DNA from: Eumeta japonica
Taxonomy: Eukaryota; Arthropoda; Insecta; Lepidoptera; Psychidae
Assembly: GCA_005406025.1 (NCBI GenBank)
Contig: BGZK01000486.1
Span: forward strand, 62,001 to 126,000
Direction of reading: 5' to 3'
Length of the DNA stretch: 64,000 nt
Shown piece after piece: positions 1 to 11,459 of the stretch (positions are counted from its first letter, which is position 1; each line of letters starts with the position of its first letter). A program made the position numbers and the translations under genes. The notes beneath the pieces are model-generated. The model was not told where the DNA came from, searched no databases, and was given only the letters and a program-made list of their open reading frames with translations.

Positions 1-499
1 AACAAGTAGGTATACCATTATTACTCTTAAATTATCGTAAACTAAAAAGCACCAGCAAAAGAGCGTATCTTCGTGGCAGTTACGTCCTTTTATTGAGAAA
101 CGCAGTTTTTCCGCAATAACTCAAAAAGCAGTATATCCGGTCATGTTCTAAAGAAATTTTATTGAAAGTATTTATTAAGCGTTACCTTTGTAATTTTTTT
201 ATATTTTTCGAATATTATACCGTTTAAAAAATAAAGGGGGAGGATACAACTTATGCTAATTTCGGAGAGATTATTTCAGAAAATAATAACTTAATAAAAA
301 AAAATCCTTATGTAAACCTTAAAATGTTTTTAAAAGAACTGTCGAAATATGTACCACACGTTGGTTTTTGGCAAAAAATTTTTTTCAGCTTTTGTTACAT
401 GTGTGGAGTGCCTCCCTTGTAAATATTTATTTTTGTTACCTAACTACGAAACTAAGTAGCGGCTTATACAAGGCACGTACACAATAAATTTCATTAATA
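1..499 (+). mobile_element. Family A repeat (MITE-like), left part, cut by window edge
   Basis: This stretch aligns with 48620-49090: both contain CACCAGCAAAAGAGCGT, a run ending ACGTCTTTT or ACGTCCTTT, and later GGCTTRTRYAAGRCAC. The 48457-49226 copy shows that the family begins further left, so this copy starts outside the window. It is interrupted at about 499 by the long-arm element and resumes at about 2032. I see no open frame of its own. Short reading frames in this area are chance. Confidence 0.75.
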
Positions 500-2031
500 G
501 TCTAGGTGACAAGTTCAAAATTATGTTAATTCTTGATAAAGGTCCTAAAAATTTTTGAGATAGCTCATTGGATTCCGAATGATATCTAGAAAAATGTGTT
601 CGAAAGATTTTACTGCACGATGAAAATTGCAAAGTTATTAACAAATTAAAATGAAAAAAAAAAGATATTTCGTTTTTTGGCAATTACTCAAAAACTATTA
701 ATACTTAAGAAATTTAAAAAAGAGATTCATAAAGAAAAGAAAATTTCCTAAAAAAAATTTGACTCCCAAAACTCTACCTCTGTTATTTATAATTTTAATT
801 TAGTGCTGAAAATAGGACCCCGCGCGGCCGATACATGGCCGCGCTACCGCTCGACAGAGTCTATCATATAAAATATATTTTTTTATGGGATTAAATACCA
901 ATATCAAAATTTAAAAAAAAATTGGTATCATAGAATACTTTAATGAGTAAAGTTCTGTTGGAAAAAATTTTTTTTGTTGATTTTTCAAAAAGTTATACAA
1001 TAGTTAATTAAGCAATATTTCGTGGACTTTAATTTTTACAAAAGACGGTACAAAAGTTTAAATAATTGGCCTATAAATTTTTGGCTTCTTGGAGCTCTTC
1101 TTATATATACCTAACAAGACCACGTTATATAATTTGTGTATTTTGTTTATTATAATTTTTTTATATTAAAAAAAATTAAAGTCCTCAAAAATGTGATCAA
1201 ATTTTTTATTATCTAATCTTGAGTAATGGCTATTTTTACATTTTATAAAAGCATTATCCAACGTTGAAAAAAATGTTTTCGCTATTTGTTAATAAATTGT
1301 TTATGAACAAATGGACTAATTTCACATTTTGAAAAACCTTTTTCTTACTATTTTATTGTCATGAAAAAATTATGGTTGTAAAAATAAATAAAAAAAATTT
1401 TTCGATTATTTAAAACCGTTTTTAAAATATTTTTATTGTTTAAATAATTAGTTAAGAAATGATTTCTTCTTTCGAAATAATAATTACCATGTCTCAGAAG
1501 AGTGACCAAATTCCACGAAAAATTACTTTTGTATAATTTTTTAAAAAGTAACAAAAAATTTTTTTTCTAGCGGGTCTTTATTCTTTGAAGTGTTCTGATG
1601 ACACTATAATTTTTTTAAATTTTCCTATTCATATTTAATCCTGTGAAAAAAAAATATATTATTTGATAGACTCTATCGAGCGGCAGCGCAGCCATGCTGT
1701 GTCGACCGTGCGGGGCCCTATTTTCAGCACTAAATTAAAATTATAAATAATAGAGGTAGAGTTTTGGGAGTCATTTTTCTTTAGGAAATTTTCTTTTCTT
1801 TATGAATTTCTTTTTTAAATTCCTTAAATATTATTAGTTTTTGAGTAATTGCTAAAAAATGAAATACCTTTTTTTGCATCTCAATCTGTTAATAACTTTT
1901 ACAATTTTAATTGTGCAGTTAAATCCTCCGAATGCATTTTTCGAGACGTAATTGCGAATCCAATGAGCTATCTTACATACTTTTAGGACCTTTATCAAGA
2001 ATTAATACGATTTTGAATTTGTCGATTAGAC
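500..2031. mobile_element. Non-autonomous DNA element with ~520-bp inverted arms
   Basis: The left arm (500-1026) matches the reverse complement of the right arm (1511-2031) over nearly its whole length, with scattered mismatches and small indels. The centre (1027-1510) is AT-rich and non-coding. The ends are GTCTAGGTGACAAGTTC on the left and, inverted, GTCTAATCGACAAATTC on the right, each flanked by TA. This suits insertion at a TA target as in Tc1/mariner-type elements, but no transposase is present, so the superfamily is an inference. A GC-rich patch (about 815-860 and 1680-1720) lies in both arms. The element sits inside family A repeat sequence. Confidence 0.8.
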
Positions 2032-2152
2032 TATAGTATACAATCATGTAGTTTTAGAGTAAAATGCCTGTGACATACGGACGGACGGAGGGCGGACATG
2101 ACGAATCTACAAGGGGTCTGTTTTTGTCATTTTGGCTAGCTACCCTAATAAT
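2032..2152 (+). mobile_element. Family A repeat, right part
   Basis: The segment GAGTAAAATGCCTGTGACAT, a run of GGACGGACGGAGGG, then GACATGACGAA and a final ATTTTGGCTAGCTACCCTAA corresponds to 49136-49226. Together with 1-499 it forms one repeat copy split by the inserted long-arm element. Confidence 0.75.
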
Positions 2153-2518
2153 AATTAAATTATTGATTTTAGGGTTCTGAATAATCAATTATTTGTTAAA
2201 GTCCATAATCCATTCAATTAATTATACCAGTAATTTAAGAAACTGTAGTCTAAGTAGTACCTAGCCAACGTGAAAGAACAAAAGTTCAAGCCTTTTTTGG
2301 TTTCTTACCTTGTCAATATTTACACAATGGGAGCTTGTTATGTAGTAAGGCACCGAACTAAATTATCTTATTTTAATCGCTATAATATGGCTGAATGTGT
2401 GAAATATATGAAAACCGGTTAAACCGTGAAACCCTGAAAGCAGAAATAACAAGCAATATTTACATTTATAAAAATTAGCACTTGCAAGAATCATCCGTAA
2501 GATGCTCATTGCGTACGA
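2153..2518. other. AT-rich stretch, nothing recognised
   Basis: The sequence lies between the family A repeat and the last BTB exon. If the BTB message ends at 2519 this would hold its 3' untranslated region, but no clear polyadenylation signal in good context was found. Confidence 0.3.
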
Positions 2519-4400
2519 TTATTGGTTGTAGTACCGGTATATGCTCAAAGCGTTAGACTGCTGCAGCTGTGACGTTAGATGGTCGGCGCACGCGTTCACC
2601 AGGTCATCGAGCTCCAGAAAGTTCGCTGCGCACATCAGAGCCTGCACTTTTGTGCTTGTCACGGAGATTTTACCTAGAAATAAATCCCATATATTTTGAT
2701 TAAACTATATGATATACTCTAGATTCATGATGCGATAGTAAGGGCACCTAACGGCGATCGGGACGTGACTAATGCTATATCTACGTTTTATAATACAACA
2801 CTGCAAGTGTTCCAAATAGTCCTCTACAATTAGTGCTTGTTTATTCTTGGATCTGCATACTGGGTTCGTAACGGTCCAACATAGAAACACGTGGCCCGAA
2901 CAAATTTGAAAAAAAAAAAACAGCACTTGTGATTGACGTATAAAATATAATATCGTATTTAAACAATGTTCTTTCAAAACAAAGTACCGGCAGTCCTAGT
3001 TTATTCTGTTGGTTTTGGAAGTGATGCTTTGGTTTCACTTATCATGACCAGCGGGGTGTTCTAAATCCGGCCTTCACTTTGTGTCGTGGGACACAAAGTG
3101 AAGTTCCACGCGTGGCCGCGGAGGGCATCAATTATTGTGCATGCGAATATTTAAGATTTACAAATCAAATAGTCAAAGGAATCGATTTGTTTCGCGCAAG
3201 GTTTAATTAACAAGACTATGCGCTGTAGCGTCAGATCAACAGTTTGCTTTTTCGTCGAGAAGAAGCTAAACTTACTTACTTACTAAACTGCACAAAGCCG
3301 TACCTGTGTACATAAAGTCCACGAGGAGCGTTAGAAGGTCTGGCTCCACGAAGTCCAAACGGAAATTCTTGCAGCCAGTATCCAATGTCACCTCGAACAC
3401 TGGGCTGGCGGCGGCCAGCACCAGGTGATGTACCTGCGATACAACATGTCTGATAAATTATGAACATTCGGATCTGCCACGATATTTTATGGCATTCGAG
3501 CCTCACTAATGAGAATGGGTTCATCTGCGTGGCTTTGAACTAAATTTCGTCATAATTTACGTCAAAAAACTGTGGTCCAGCTCCAGACCTTTTTCTCCAT
3601 ACTTCTAAACTCAATTTTCTACCGGTTCTTATCCCTATATCGCTCTAAATATGGATGCCGGCGGTCCCGGGTAACAATATTTTATCAAAGACCAATTAAA
3701 TCACTTGTACGTAATTTGAGTTACAATTGATGATGGAGATAAAACAAGCAAGTAGAAAATGGGCAATGCTTCTTTTATATATGTATGACATTAAATTAAA
3801 TGACTTGAGTCATACCCTAAGGTTAACTTATAAAATTTTATTGTGAGGTCTCTCAATCGCGAGGCCGTACATTGTCGCCGACGTCACTGACGTCCAGCGC
3901 CGCCGCCGGTCACATTGTGTACAAAAATCCAAGTTGATTTGTTCAATGTTCGAAAGCGAAAGAAAACTGAACAAACAAAAAAAACAGGAAGCATTGTATT
4001 TTTATATGAATTAATAGAAATAAGTATATTTTATAAATACTTTTTTCTTATTTACGCATGTATATAAAACTTAGTTATTTCGAAATAAATTTAAATTTGA
4101 TCTCCGTTTTTTTAGCAAACGAAAGTTACCTCTTCCTTATACTTGTAAAGGGAACATGAACGTAAAAGATTTTGGATATGAAGACAAATATACTCTATAG
4201 AATTCGCTCATAGCGGTGGTTGTGCCGCGCGAACATGTGTTCTGTGGCGTGATCGGAAGTACAAAACAATACGAAACGCGTGATACCTTCAGCGTCAGCC
4301 CCCAGCATGTCAACTCGAAGTCACAAAATTTCCCGTCACGTCGAAACTGCTCGAACTTGTCGGTGAGGATTTCGGGGTGATTATCTCTTTGGTACTCCAT
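2519..4400 (-). CDS. BTB/POZ domain protein, kelch-like type, three exons
   Basis: Exons on the minus strand are 4400-4287, 3433-3304 and 2673-2519. Joined, they give 399 nt, 132 residues and a TAA. All junctions are GT..AG and the phases match: exon 1 ends in phase 0 (AAG|gtatca), exon 2 ends with one base (ACA G|gtacgg), and exon 3 opens GT to rebuild Gly. The product begins MEYQRDNHPEILTDKFEQF, then CDFELTCWGLTLK, VHHLVLAAASPVFE, LLTLLVDFMYTGK and VQALMCAANFLELDDLVNAC, then SNALSIYR. These are the ordered hallmarks of a BTB fold (D-x-H/L core, LAAASPVF, YTG, A-N-x-L-x-L-x-x-L). BTB domains dimerise and often recruit CUL3, usually followed by BACK and kelch repeats, which are absent here. 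Either this is a BTB-only protein, or exon 3 ends at an alternative donor (CCG|gtacta, exon end 2535) and the gene continues left of the window. The ATG context is CGATCGCATGG. Confidence 0.82.
3072..3103. repeat. Perfect hairpin in BTB intron 2
   Basis: Two 14-bp arms (CTTCACTTTGTGTC, 3072-3085, and its exact reverse complement, 3090-3103) enclose a GTGG loop. It lies in the intron between BTB exons 3 and 2. Confidence 0.8.
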
Positions 4401-7084
4401 GCGATCGGCGCCGGCGCAAGTGTAAACCGGGTATAGACAAACTTTTGTAATAGCACACGAAACGTTAAAGCGGGATTTTCACCAAAAACAGCATAATATG
4501 TGAAATAAACGTCAAAAAACATTGACCATCCGTTTGAACGTCGCGAAACAGACCATCGTGGACACGACGAATTAAACAAAAATTGAACGCGTATCTAATC
4601 GCAACTAGATAAACCTACAATACAAAACGCATGCTGTGTAGATAAGACAGTTTAGTGACTTCACAAGTTAAAGGTCGGTGTTGTCAGTACGAATGTAGCT
4701 GGTTAATAGGATTTCGTATACACTTTGAAAGAGCGGAATCCTTATAAGATCATTCTGTCTGTCCGTCCATCGGTCAATGTCTATTTTCCCTGCACATGTT
4801 GCACGGAAAATGTTGTGTTTTGGTGCATATGCACGATTAGACAACCAGATCACGAATTACAGTGTACATAAACGAATTCCTGATTATGGAACGGTAATTG
4901 GTAGTTTATAAAAAAATGATTAGGCATCTATCGTATGAAATAATAAATGAAGTTATCAAAAAAAAAGAATTTCTAAATAATTTTTAGATTTTTTTACTTA
5001 TGAACTTTTAAAATTAAATAGGTCATGAGTTCAAAAAACTGGATTGAATGCTGCAAGCTTCGTGCAAATCGGTTACTTGCTCCGTTCAAAAGATATATTT
5101 GAAAGAATATTTTAAAAATAACAAGTAGTTTAAATTACTTTAATATTTATGAAAAATTTGCAATTTTGAGTTAGTAAATGTGATAAACAATGTTTTCGTG
5201 CTTTCCTTGTTCGAAACAATGCAGCGAGTTTTGGTTTGGCTTCTAAATTTAGCCATTACTGATTTTTTTTGACTGTCAATACTTTTAAAGTATTTTCTTT
5301 CAATTATGTTGTGAAAATTATTATGGTGGTAATTATAGAAACAACTTTAATGTAATAGTTTCTGAATGGTAATTTAACTTCTTAAAACCATAACTTTAGC
5401 GGGTTAAAGATAACGTAACATGTTTGACGGTTTACAGTTAGTTGTTCATTTTGCCAATCTTAACTTAATTTTTTCTTGTTTGTTGTCATGTTTAATCCTT
5501 ACGCAAATTTCATCAGTCAACATAATGTTTTCAATACGAGTAAAGTACGTACCAAATTATGTAAATAATATTAGAAAACGTGCTTTTCTCTAACATTAAA
5601 GACGAAATTATTACCCAAGTACACATCGCTTCCATCAAAGATAAATAATAGGTTTTCCTGAACAAATGGGAGTAGAGTGTTGTTAACGTATATTTGACAG
5701 AACGTCAATAACGTGAATCTGTTAACATCGACAGTGCAATGACAGTAAACGTACACGCTCAGGTGTTGACGTTTGTCTGTGGCTCGTGCGCACATAGAGC
5801 GCGGACTTGCTTACTCGGAGGCGTCAATCGATACCTATCAATGTTTATTTCGCCCATCTTTTGTCGTAGTGGAGCGTATGGAACGTTTCAGACAATGTCA
5901 TGACCTTGCAGACAGTTGTTTATTTTGTTTGGCGCGCATTTTGTATAGACATGTTATGAGTTATAAAAAACAGAGTTTGGTAAAACTAAATGTGCATGCC
6001 TTAAGTGCTCCTGAGATACGTATGTTATTTAAATTAGAGGTTCATGATAATATATGAGTTTTTCACCAAAAATGCTTTTTTGAAGTTCTTCAAAACTTTC
6101 CCAAAGTCACTAATTAAAATTATTATACAATAATTGTTGTTAATATAAACGTATTGCTAATTACATTAAAAGTAACTTTGGAATTAATTAAAACGATTGA
6201 AAGTAATGAAAAATAAATAAAAAAACAAATTCCAGGACAGATTTGAACACGGGCACTCGCCGGGCGTGCGACTCAAAGCTAAATAGTTGAACAAAATCGT
6301 ACAGCTGATTCTCGGGAGAAAATAGTTGTTTTATTTTTGATATTACTACCGCCGTCTGTTGGCAATTACAAAAACATAAAACATTCATTTCCATCTCCAT
6401 TTCAAATATTTAAGCGAAATGAAGGACCAAAACATGAAAAACTGGGAGTTAAAAAATTCAATTACAGCTAATCGGTACGATATCAAGCTATGATTTTCAA
6501 TACAGTTATTCTCGATCGATTAGTGATGAGACTGAAAAATAAATTGAGTTTAAAAGTTAAATAGTGTTTTAGTTATCGTGATTACACGGGATTTTCAGGC
6601 GACAGTAGAAGCATACCTACGCTCGCGCTTAAGGCATGCAATTAAGTTGCCAGCTAACAAGAGTCGGTATGTTTGTAAGCGATATTTCATACAATGGATT
6701 CGAATTAAAGTCATAAAAACTTTAAAATTTAATACTATCATACAGCAACAAAATGCTGTAACTGTAGTATTGCAAAAATAGGCAGTGACAAATGAATAAA
6801 GCAAAATGTTCAATAAAATAAATAACACTAAAAAATAAGACAGGTAACGAAAATTTATATGGAATATTCAATATCAAAAGTCTTGGGAACGTGCACAAAA
6901 ATCAATGAGACGTTATATTAAAAAAAATTTGCAAAGTTTCGTTGATTTCTTTTCATATGGAATCATCAACACTGGTACAAAACCATACGTTAAGGTCTAT
7001 TTCAATCGGTATCGGTCATTCAATAAGTGATTGTATGATTTGAAAAATAGTGTTACGTAAAAATAATAAGGACTCGGAACGAAC
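4401..7084. other. Upstream of BTB gene: intergenic, partly dispersed repeat
   Basis: About 4650-5090 carries motifs of a common dispersed repeat on the minus strand (GTATACACTTTGAAAGAGCG, GTCTGTCTGTCC-like runs, CATGAGTTCAAAAAACT), with no coding capacity. The BTB promoter should lie just above 4400, but no TATA box or clear initiator stands out. Around 5750-5950 is a GC-richer block with an open stretch of about 90 codons (5773-6057, plus). It shows no family motif and I do not call it a gene. Confidence 0.35.
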
Positions 7085-7223
7085 GAGCTGTCTGTCAAAT
7101 GCCTCCTGTACGCCGACGACCAAGTAATCCTTGCGCCGTCGGCGTGTGAGTTGCAGGAGATGGTAAGTAAAATGAATGATTTTGGTGTTGATAAAAGTGA
7201 ATGCCGTATGCCGTATACCTTGT

Positions 7224-7263
<40 letters not shown>

Positions 7264-7655
7264 ACGGTTTATAAATGACGGTAAACATGACAGTGATATT
7301 GAAAGGAGAGTAAATGTGAAAAATGATGTGAATAGAGCCTTGCTTGCTGTTGTGAATAGTAAGCGTCTAACAGCAAGCGCGTTCGACTATTTACAATGAA
7401 GTTTTGACATCTACAATTATGTATGGTGGAGAAATTTTGGTATGGCAGAAGGAACTTGAAAAAACAATCAATGCAGTGGAGATGCGAATCGTAATATGTG
7501 TGGAGAGTTATTGAAAAATAAACATAGAAACAGTGATGAATATTGGTTATCATAAGAATTGCAAAACGGTGAGATTTGAAACGAGATGAGTGACTTGATT
7601 GGAAAGATATATATTGTGGTGATTTGGTAATTTCAAAAAGATGATTGAAAGTAGC
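7085..7655 (+). pseudogene. Non-LTR retrotransposon RT fragment (YADD type), decayed
   Basis: The fragment opens with ELSVKCLLYADDQVILAPSA. The catalytic YADD box of reverse transcriptase is at 7109-7120, followed by CELQEMVSKMNDFG. The frame then loses the K-V-N-V-G-K-T-K segment present in the sister copy at 17105-17610 and enters a (TA)18 run. It resumes with NDGKHDSDIERRVN and, in shifted frames, MYGGEILVWQKELEKTINAVEMR and LERYILWWFGNFKKM, the usual C-terminal landmarks of this RT family. Stops and frameshifts make it non-functional. The clade is probably RTE-like, but I cannot fix it by eye. Open frames on the opposite strand here are shadows. Confidence 0.8.
7226..7261. repeat. (TA)18 microsatellite inside the RT fragment
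   Basis: Thirty-six bases of uninterrupted TA repeat. The sister copy has the short GATATATATATAG at the corresponding place in the coding frame, so the run probably grew from that seed. Confidence 0.95.
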
Positions 7656-7834
7656 AGTTGCATCGGAGGATGCGCCAGCCGCCGTCACCAATCTCGCCGG
7701 AGCGGCGCCGCCCGCAGCGGCGACCAGGAAGTACTCGACATCCCAGATGCAACGCCATTCATTTGTTCAAAAGAGCTCAAGTCCCGCATGAAGACGGGAT
7801 TTATAATATTATGAATGCATTAGAATATATTATT
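7634..7834 (+). other. Coding-like segment of unknown origin
   Basis: Directly after the RT fragment, one frame reads through a GC-rich stretch (about 7650-7730) and then EVLDIPDATPFICSKELKSR followed by MKTGFIIL and a stop. Its composition is unlike the AT-rich surroundings. A CCAG (about 7730) could be a splice acceptor, and an AATAAA lies near 8106. I recognise no family. It could be the last exon of an unseen gene, a captured exon fragment or a 3' part of a transposon. Confidence 0.25.
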
Positions 7835-7879
7835 TACTTTTCCTCTGTTGTTTACATAAAGCCCTTGATTATCTTATAA

Positions 7880-10800
7880 AGGTAGCTCATCGACACAGAA
7901 TAATATCTGTTTTGTACGGCTTATAACAGCTTATTTAGACATCGCTCTCGAGTTCCTCCGATTACAGAATCGCCTGCCTAATCTCTAAGTGACAAGCCCT
8001 AACAGACTATTTATTACTTTAGTCTGTTGTTGATATATTGAGCTTTAAAATAACTACCTAAAATATGAAAAGAGCTCTGAAGTTTGCAGTATAAGATTAT
8101 ATAAAATAAAGTTCATCGTTATACCTAAAGTGAGACAATAAATAATTCATTAGCCACATGCATATCATCTGAACTCGAACGTCCAAAATTGCTATTATTT
8201 TATTTTCTTTTTATAATCATAACAAGAAATGTGTTTATAACTAGACAGGGTCTTTGTAATGCTACAAAACAAGGCAGTACAGAAGGTCCGCACTATACAA
8301 AGCGCGCTGAACGTTAACGGCCGCCCGCCAACGACCGAACAAAACAATCCCAAGCTGTCTGAGACTAGTACAGTCGCGGCCGGCGCGCGCGAGTCATGGA
8401 AAGGCTACTACCTGATAAACGACAAAAGAACTGTAAAGCTATTATAATTTATGATTATCTGAGTGTCTAAAATTTGAAATTTGCTATTTTTGTGGTATAG
8501 TATACAATAATACTATTTGGATTTTACGGAAAATGTAAAAATTTAAACGTATATGTATGAGTAGTGAAAGTAATAACATTTTATTACATTATATTTCTTT
8601 TTGTTATATTTCATTATATGCTTTTACTACATCATCGTATATAACGCAAAATGACAGTTAAAATTAAACATCGTTGGCAAACTCTGGATATTAAAAAATG
8701 TAGATATTGCTATATTTTTCATTTGGGAATAAAATGTATGCCTACATTATGTTAAACAGGTGTCTAAAAAAACATCTTACAAATCTTTTGCATATTTTTA
8801 ATAATCGATATCCACGTTTTAAGATATTCATATACTTTATAAGATTAACATAACTGCGATATGGAATTTTATTCTTAAAACAATAACTGTTATAAATAAA
8901 TATAATATGTACGTCAAAATATTCAAGCTCGTTTGATCGTACGAGATGCCGTCGTCGCTTGGCGGACGAGCAGCGATAACTTTAACATTTAAAGTTAATG
9001 ACTTAAATTATTTTAATTCATTGAACTTAAATTTGTAATTTCTCTTATATGCTATTGTCTGTTTCAAAAACGCATAATTTGTCTTTGTAAATAAAATTTA
9101 ATAAAAATGACAATTTTAAAATGCTAGGTTTAAATTGACGTAACATTGTTGATCACTTGTGTGTATTATATTATAATTCACTACATTTTACGAAAAGATC
9201 TCTGTTATCGAATATTGCAAAATAGTGGGACGTAAACAGTTATGGAGTTATTGTGCATCTGTAGTTTTATGTACGTTAAATTATTTATTACTGTACTGTG
9301 GTTTTCTAACACACCTGCTCGTGATATAAGTATGGCATAGGCAAAATAAATCAAGGTATTTAAAAATTAACAATATGGCGCCTTTTAGGAATTTCTTCTT
9401 TACAATCTCGTATCACAATTTTAGGGTTCTCTAATGCTAGTGAACGAACTCATGGTGCTGTTTTATATTTTTGTTGTAAAGACGACATTAATTCTTTTGA
9501 TATAATATGTTCTAAAAGTATAGTGGTTCGTTTTAACTTTGCAACTGTAACTCGTCTAGAAGTTTATAGTCCCTTAGTTTTATTTAAATTAATAAAATGT
9601 GTAGTTCATTCCATATCCGACAGATGTTTAATAGATACCTCTTTTCTCTGACGGATTTATCTGTCGTGTTAATTGTAACACACGGTAATGAGTGTAGTCA
9701 TTGGGCAACACTCATTTTCACGTCGCTTTAGTGCTTTTTTTCTCAAATCGTGTCGCTGCTATACACAAAACAATTTTTTTTATTTCAAAAATCCTCGCTA
9801 CTTACGAACCTCCTGTCTTCCTTAATACACTAGGTACACGTGTGTCATCTTGGCCAAAATATATAAATGCAGTTTTTTGTATTCAACATTTTATTAAGGA
9901 AATTATATGCTTTAATAAAAAAATTAATCTAGCCATTTACATATGTCTGAAAAACTTATTGTGCATTCATTTCAAAATTTTCTTTTTCAAAGTGATTTTA
10001 AGGCTCTATTGAGACCGGTAAGAACGTATCTAAACTCTTGGGGCCGCTATCATCGTCTTTACTTCATGGCTTAATTCGTGCAAACCACTACCACAAAAAG
10101 TGCTTCAACCGAAGATATCACGATTTTCTTAATGAGTCAACGGTATTGCATCATTTCTAGTCGTTGTGTTATTCGTGGAATCTTCGTAATACACGTTTAA
10201 ATGTCCATCCTAGAGAAACAGTCCCTCTTATGGGTAACTTACCGCATGATCGCGTTAACGAGTTCAGATTTTTTTCTTGCTTTGGGTGTGGATTACGTTG
10301 GCCCCCATTATATTTTGTTAAGTAGATTCGCAGAGCTCGAAGAGAGAAAGCATATATATGCGTGTTTGCATGCTTTGTTACAAAGGAAAAATACATATAG
10401 AGTTAGCTGTTGACTTGAGTATTAATTCTTACGTCGGAGCATTTCGTACATTTTTATCCCGCTGCGGCGAATGTACTACGCTCTACCTCCGACGACGAAA
10501 CCAATTTCGAAGGAGGTAAATCATATTTTTAAGAGTTGCAACGTTTTGTGAGTTTTGAATCCTACAAAAATACATCTGTAGATGAGATGACTTCTCATGT
10601 AATTACGTGGCACATGGATCAATTCGTGTTGTACATTTTGGTGCCTTATGGGAAATTAATATACGCAGCACACAGCTGCATTTAAAACACGTCATTGGGG
10701 AAACATTACTTAAATCTTTTATATTATATATGTAAGCTGTATACACTATATTTGAGACTACTTAAGTAAATATTTTTTCTGCTCCGTGCGTTCTTTTTTC

Positions 10801-11459
10801 GATTTTCTATACAAGAAAGTCTAGTTATCTCAAGATTAATGGGATGTTTGCGCGGATTACTTAAGTAGAGCATAGCGATGCTATTAGTGAAATACATGAT
10901 TGCTTGATGGAACTGTGTTATTTGTATTGTACCACGCCGCTAGTCCACTACCGCTCTAGTGCGCGACGGGCGCTAACATTCTCCTTCGACCCGCTCCGCC
11001 GACTGCGACAGTCATGCTTTAGCTGCCGCTTTAACACAATAAAAGCACAGACGGCCACTTGTACCCACCCATTGGGAAGGAACTGGACCGTCTGAGCATG
11101 TATGCCATATGACCGACATACAAACACATATCCATCTCCCCATCAGTTGGCGAGGGTGAGAAAAATATAAAGGAAGCCAGACCTTAAAAATTGTCAACAT
11201 TAAACATTATTAATAAAATATAACTATTACTTACTGAGCTCTGTAACGCCCTCTGGTATAACGCGAGATATTTCATTCGCCACTTTGGCATACCGAAGTC
11301 AACGATAGAATACAAACGGAAGACTTCGAGCATGCATAAAAGCAACTGAAAAAAAGCTAATGAAGTAGTTTCCTTTAGTCGAATTTATAGCAGCGCAGTG
11401 GATAAATGAATTAAATGAGATAAAAAGCTATTTAAATTCTAGTGGTAATCTACGATTTT
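7880..11459. other. No gene recognised
   Basis: AT-rich sequence with a few GC-richer islands (8930-8980, 10430-10510, 10920-11110). Short open frames at 8259-8447, 9701-10012, 10201-10413 and 10904-11095 lack known motifs or splice partners. The 10430-10500 island can fold through CGTCGGAG/CTCCGACG but with large internal loops. Confidence 0.3.

Noticed and set aside
4310..4579. Minus-strand frame overlapping BTB exon 1
   Set aside because: Different frame from the BTB exon; it is a shadow of the true coding exon and upstream region.
6236..6300. tRNA-derived SINE (B-box-like GTTCAAATC on the minus strand)
   Set aside because: No convincing A box at the right distance and no clear tail; one short motif is not enough.
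7269..7691. 140-codon minus-strand frame
   Set aside because: Lies opposite the YADD-type RT fragment; its content is explained by the plus-strand retroelement.
10430..10500. Structured RNA from CGTCGGAG/CTCCGACG pairing
   Set aside because: Stem segments are short and separated by large loops; not distinguishable from chance in a GC-richer patch.
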